From Stichopus chloronotus (taxonomy: Eukaryota; Echinodermata; Holothuroidea; Aspidochirotida; Stichopodidae): a stretch of DNA of 64,000 nt. Positions within the stretch are counted from its first letter, which is position 1; each line of letters opens with the position of its first letter. The translations under genes and the position numbers were made by a program. The DNA is taken from assembly GCA_021234535.1 (NCBI GenBank), contig CM037836.1, positions 16,227,111 through 16,291,110 of the forward strand, in the 5' to 3' direction. The notes under the pieces were generated by a model that did no database searches, was not told where the DNA came from, and saw only the letters and a list, made by a program, of their open reading frames with translations. Shown here piece by piece: positions 60,366 through 64,000 of this stretch.

Positions 60366-62110
60366 GTGCAGGACGTATATGTGAAGTCAGAGTTACTTTA
60401 ATTACAACATTTGATCAAGAAACAGGTGTCCCTACTTCAAAATCAATGGCTTTTTTTTCATTATATTTCTTGAAATGTTGACTACGGCGATGTTAAATCT
60501 GTATATTTCATTCGAACGCAAGCTTGTTTCACAGGAAGGAAATTTTCACGTGCGAAAGGTTTAGACCTGAATTCGCCAAGTATTAGTGAAACAGTAGGAA
60601 AGCCGTCGTCTGAATTCGCAGGAATCGCAAAAGCGTCAACAGCGCTGCAGTGTTGAACGCATTCGAAACTTTCTGTGACCATTTTGCGGAAATCCAAATG
60701 ATAGCAAAGTGTTAGTGAAACATTACCAATCACGTAGCACTAATATAAAACTAATGCGCGCGTTTTGTAGAGTTCGCCCTTTGCCAAATGTGCTCTGGTT
60801 TTGCCTATGTTATTTCACGACAGTGGTTATAAGTTAGAACGAAGTTAGTGCTAATATTTTGTGACTGTGTGGCGTAACTTTGGCATTTCTGTCCTCACAT
60901 GAGACATATTTACTTACTTTGCACGTATTATTGTTTTGCGACTTTTACGTTTTCGAAAATACAATAGTCGCAAAAAATAAACGTGCAAATTTGTCTTCGT
61001 GAAATTGTAATTTTACATAGGTAGACAATATCGCATACATACATCTGGAATCATATCCACCGCGTGACAGATAAACGTGCAACCTATAAGAATAATGAGT
61101 GGGGGCTAAAATAATAATAATTGTAGAAAGAAATTAAAAACAGCCAAATGTTATGTACGAGAACTTCTGCATATTTGATATTTAGTGTACTGTATACGTT
61201 GGAGCTTGTCCTGAATGTATGAGTCTCACTCTCAAAGCAAACATTTTTCCTGTGCTTTCTGTGCATTAATAAGGGGATTCTTGGGGTCAGAATTTCTGCC
61301 TGCGAGCCTGTTTTTACGAGTAGGACTATTTTTTTTTTTGTAGAATGATAGCTCACCTTTTATTTTGGAGGGAAACTACAGAGAACAGTAGCATGTAGAT
61401 ATTGCCTTACAACGCCTTTCTCGATTAAACGCTGATCATTCATTTTGAGAAAATGTTTACAAACTTATACATAATTTTCCTGTCTATAAAAACACATAGC
61501 CGATTGCACGTTTACCCCTCTCTTGAGAGAAAAGAGAAATGTATGAGTAAATTACCCACCCTCTTTTCAAATTCAACAGACACGCGGATTCCTTCGTATC
61601 AAAATAAAGCAGTGGATTGTATACTACGTACACGCTTTGCAAGTCATCGAGTAATTCCCTCTCCACGTAAAGCACTCTAAAATCTCTCTTGATCTTTCCT
61701 CCAATTAGAGTTTACGTCCCTCCCGCGAACACCAAGGGCAATTTTGTAGGGAATTATTTGTTCTAAACTATCACTCCACCAGTATTTCAATCTTTGATCT
61801 TTTCCATCAGGGTGTATACAGCCGACTGTATTCTCTAGGTGTTTTAAGCAAATTAATCATTGACTCCTCTGTGTGTACCTTGGTTCTGTCACATTTCTAC
61901 TACATACTCCAATCAGACAAGCGTACAGAGCGCAGACAATTTTATCACCGGTTTGGTAAAATATTATTCCAACAGTGTTAAGGGGATTTCTGCATTATGT
62001 GGGCGTCTAATCAATAAAAGACCCCGAGGCATATTTTTATTATCGAATTTATTTTGCTCATCTCCAATTTTGCAAAATCTTCTACTTTCTTTGCTCTTCT
62101 TCATCCACAG
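60366..62110. other. Probable intron or flank upstream of C1q exon
   Basis: No coding exon with splice support. A minus-strand open frame at 60482-60733 is GC-richer than average but has no recognised domain. The 3' end is the pyrimidine tract leading to the acceptor at 62110. Confidence 0.4.
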
Positions 62111-62276
62111 TCCATTTCTCTGTAGCGATGACTGGTAAACTGGAAGGCCGTGAAACCTCACAACCGATAAGATTTGACAAAGCTTTCTCCAGGGAGCCAG
62201 AAGAAGCCTTTGCAGTTGAAGAGAAAGCCAGTGAATTCATTTGCCCCCGTCCTGGATCATACTTCTTTACTTTCAG
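62111..62276 (+). CDS. C1q-domain protein, first half of C1q domain
   Basis: C1q domains form trimeric jelly-roll heads of secreted pattern-recognition and signalling proteins. The acceptor (TTTGCTCTTCTTCATCCACAG) ends at 62110 and the donor TTTCAG/GTAAAG follows 62276. After two leftover bases the frame reads HFSVAMTGKLEGRETSQPIR, FDKAFSREPEEAFAVEEKAS and EFICPRPGSYFFTF. The FSVAxTG start, IRFDK and the CPRPGSYFFTF strand are diagnostic. The exon ends two bases into a Ser codon that the exon at 63760 completes. The internal ATG at 62128 is a conserved-position residue of the domain rather than a convincing start. Upstream exons with a signal peptide are expected but were not found. Confidence 0.92.
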
Positions 62277-63759
62277 GTAAAGTTTGATATAAAGTCAATC
62301 AGGTTTCAAAACCCATCAGGTGTAGTCATAGTCACTGCGATATCCACACACGAACATAATAAACGTTGCATTTTTGTAGATACTTGTGTCAACGTGTACA
62401 TTTGAGCAGATAACTGTACTTCTTTTCGAACGAGGCTGTGATGTTCAAAGCTTAAATATAAACAAACAGAATTTTTCATTCCCAGTACAGTGTTTTCCCA
62501 CGGATGATGCTTTCTTTGTCCTTGGGCAAAGAAAAAGAAAAACTGATTCTGGTAAAAAATGAATATCGGTCAAAAACAAAAGAAGTAAATTAACACAATC
62601 AAGGTAAAAAATAAGTTAACATGGACGATTTCTTCTGAGTAACTGAGTCCAAAATTGAAGAAAAACTTGGGTTGAGGTAGATGTTATAAACATTTAATAT
62701 TTTCATCTTTAGAATACACAAATATAGAAACACTCCCCCCTTTTTGATTTGTCACCTCCTAGTCAACTTTCACCTCGCCTACATTTTTCAAATTGAGGGC
62801 GTTCTCTCAAAATATGAACGTTAGGATAACGAAGACCGTTTAAATTTGATTTGAATGAGGTTCCGGCCTGACGGAAATGAAAGCAGGCGTACTTCGAAAA
62901 GCCAAATGATGTTTTCTTAAATACGAGATGACGTCCCCAGCCCCTCGGGCAATAACAATGACAACAACTGGGGTGGAAATTGAGATGATGAAGCAGGATT
63001 CAAACAAATGTTCTCGATAAAATCTAAATTATCTAAAAAACAAAAAAACAAAACAAAACAAAAAAAAACGACGAAGATATGTGGAATGTTGCGTGGATTG
63101 CAATGTTAAAAAAGCACCGACAATCTTGAAAGTTTAACGATGTTGATAGGACGTTTGTGTTCGGTTGTAATTGACGATCGACGACGACGAGGGTCAAAAT
63201 GGCAGCGATTACGATGTATCCTTTTAAATGCTGAAATATGAGTTCAAAATTTGTCAGAGATAAGTCAAATTCCCCGGAATATGTCATCTCCACTACAAAA
63301 TATCTTTAAGTCCTGTTTTTGCATGAATATTACATATCCATTCCCAATCGGTCTGTTTGATTTCAACCAACGGTGATTGATCGCTATGCAGTTTGGATAG
63401 TCTGAATTATGAAAGGGCCGACGGAAATGTCGAGACAATTTTTACATTTAAGTATCTGGAAGATGAGTGCATCTTTCTCATTCAGGTTCTGTGACGTGAT
63501 TTTTTCCCTTTCTTTCTCATCGCTGAAACACCGACAAAGTTCAAAGGCAGATGACCAGGCGATAACCAGTGCAACCATCATATTCCAACTTAAACATATT
63601 GATAAATCCACAATTATTAAACTTGTGTCTGTGTTTTTGAATAAAACAATACTCGAATATTATATTTTTTTGTGATTTCGAGAAAACAGTGTCCACAAAA
63701 AAAGAAGAAATTTAATTATTTAGCTTTGGTTTCCTACTCTTTCTCCTCCATTTTTACAG
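62277..63759 (+). other. Intron within the C1q domain
   Basis: A GTAAAG donor and a CTCCTCCATTTTTACAG acceptor bound a 1483 bp intron. It holds AAAC-rich simple sequence near 63035-63068 and no recognised exon. Confidence 0.85.
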
Positions 63760-63997
63760 CATTCGTGCCGACCAAGGTAAATCGGCATCCGTACAGTTAG
63801 TCAAGAACCAAACTCCGCAAGTCATGAACTTCGTAGACATGAACGACAATAACACAGGTGTCTCTACTCAAACGGTCATTCTTAATCTACAAACGGGTGA
63901 TAAAGTATGGCTACGCCTCGACGGAGGGACTGACTATGGTCTGAGAAGCCACCCCCTTTCACCGATGATAACATTCACCGGGATAAATTTGTCCTAA
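63760..63997 (+). CDS. C1q-domain protein, last exon
   Basis: The exon starts with the base completing Ser after FTF and reads IRADQGKSASVQLVKNQTPQ, later VILNLQTGDKVWLRLDGGTD and SHPLSPMITFTGINLS, then TAA at 63995-63997. The LQxGDxVWLxL block and the terminal TFTGxxL strand are the conserved second half of C1q domains. Both exons together give about 133 residues, the usual domain length. The domain ends at the protein C-terminus, as is normal. VKNQT contains a potential N-glycosylation sequon. No collagen-like repeat is in the window, so whether it is a collagen-type or short head-only C1q protein is open. Confidence 0.93.
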
Positions 63998-64000
63998 ACT

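Noticed and set aside
60482..60733. 83-codon minus-strand frame with codon-like composition
   Set aside because: Its start is a GTG rather than an ATG at this position, no splice sites bound it and no family is recognised. Kept only as a note.

Overview
This window looks like nuclear DNA from an AT-rich animal genome. Genes are split by GT-AG introns into short exons (about 40-200 bp), exons are sparse, and there are many microsatellites, decayed tandem repeats and transposon relics. A Penelope-like retroelement, a C1q-domain gene, a THAP-domain gene, a BORCS8 exon and the repeated octamer TAGGCCTA suggest a marine invertebrate deuterostome, perhaps an echinoderm. The species is inference; no sequence here proves it. 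No bacterial gene, operon, CRISPR array, rRNA or tRNA was found.

Layout. From 0 to 25.4 kb, exon-like blocks lie almost all on the minus strand: a terminal exon (147-246), a hydrophobic exon (2295-2370), weaker candidates near 6.7, 10.1 and 17.5 kb, BORCS8 exons (18496-18608 and 19180-19218), an exon at 19618-19719, and a phase-compatible chain (23621-23759, 22758-22904, 22174-22215) encoding the C-terminus of an unassigned protein. Among them sit a hAT-type MITE (5469-5788), a TA-flanked MITE (11903-12251), a LINE reverse-transcriptase tail (about 15110-15385) and a decayed minisatellite (about 20730-21360).

From 26.7 to 39 kb there is no confident gene. It holds a 0.75 kb imperfect inverted repeat (26729-27480), a roughly 170 bp tandem repeat split by a retroposon with a target-site duplication (28149-28880), a GCTAGATATTTTC tandem array (31.7-32.5 and 33.5-33.8 kb), and a palindrome-rich GTTGG block (38.4-38.6 kb).

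From 39 to 46.8 kb a THAP-domain gene runs on the minus strand (42939 to 40659) from a CpG-rich, probably bidirectional promoter at about 43.04-43.20 kb. Its second exon has an in-frame TAA. A divergent plus-strand transcription unit is suggested by donor and acceptor sites at 43283, 44161-44211 and 45787. A separate first-exon candidate ends at 46784. A 30 bp block inside the promoter recurs exactly, inverted, at 39006-39035 in another promoter-like patch.

From 46.8 to 64 kb there are minisatellites and simple repeats, a 5'-truncated Penelope-like element (about 56646-57970) set between TA microsatellites, a 167 bp tandem repeat (59862-60365), and the last two exons of a C1q-domain gene (62111-62276 and 63760-63997). 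Exon calls rest on reading splice sites and frames by eye, so unassigned exons are hypotheses.
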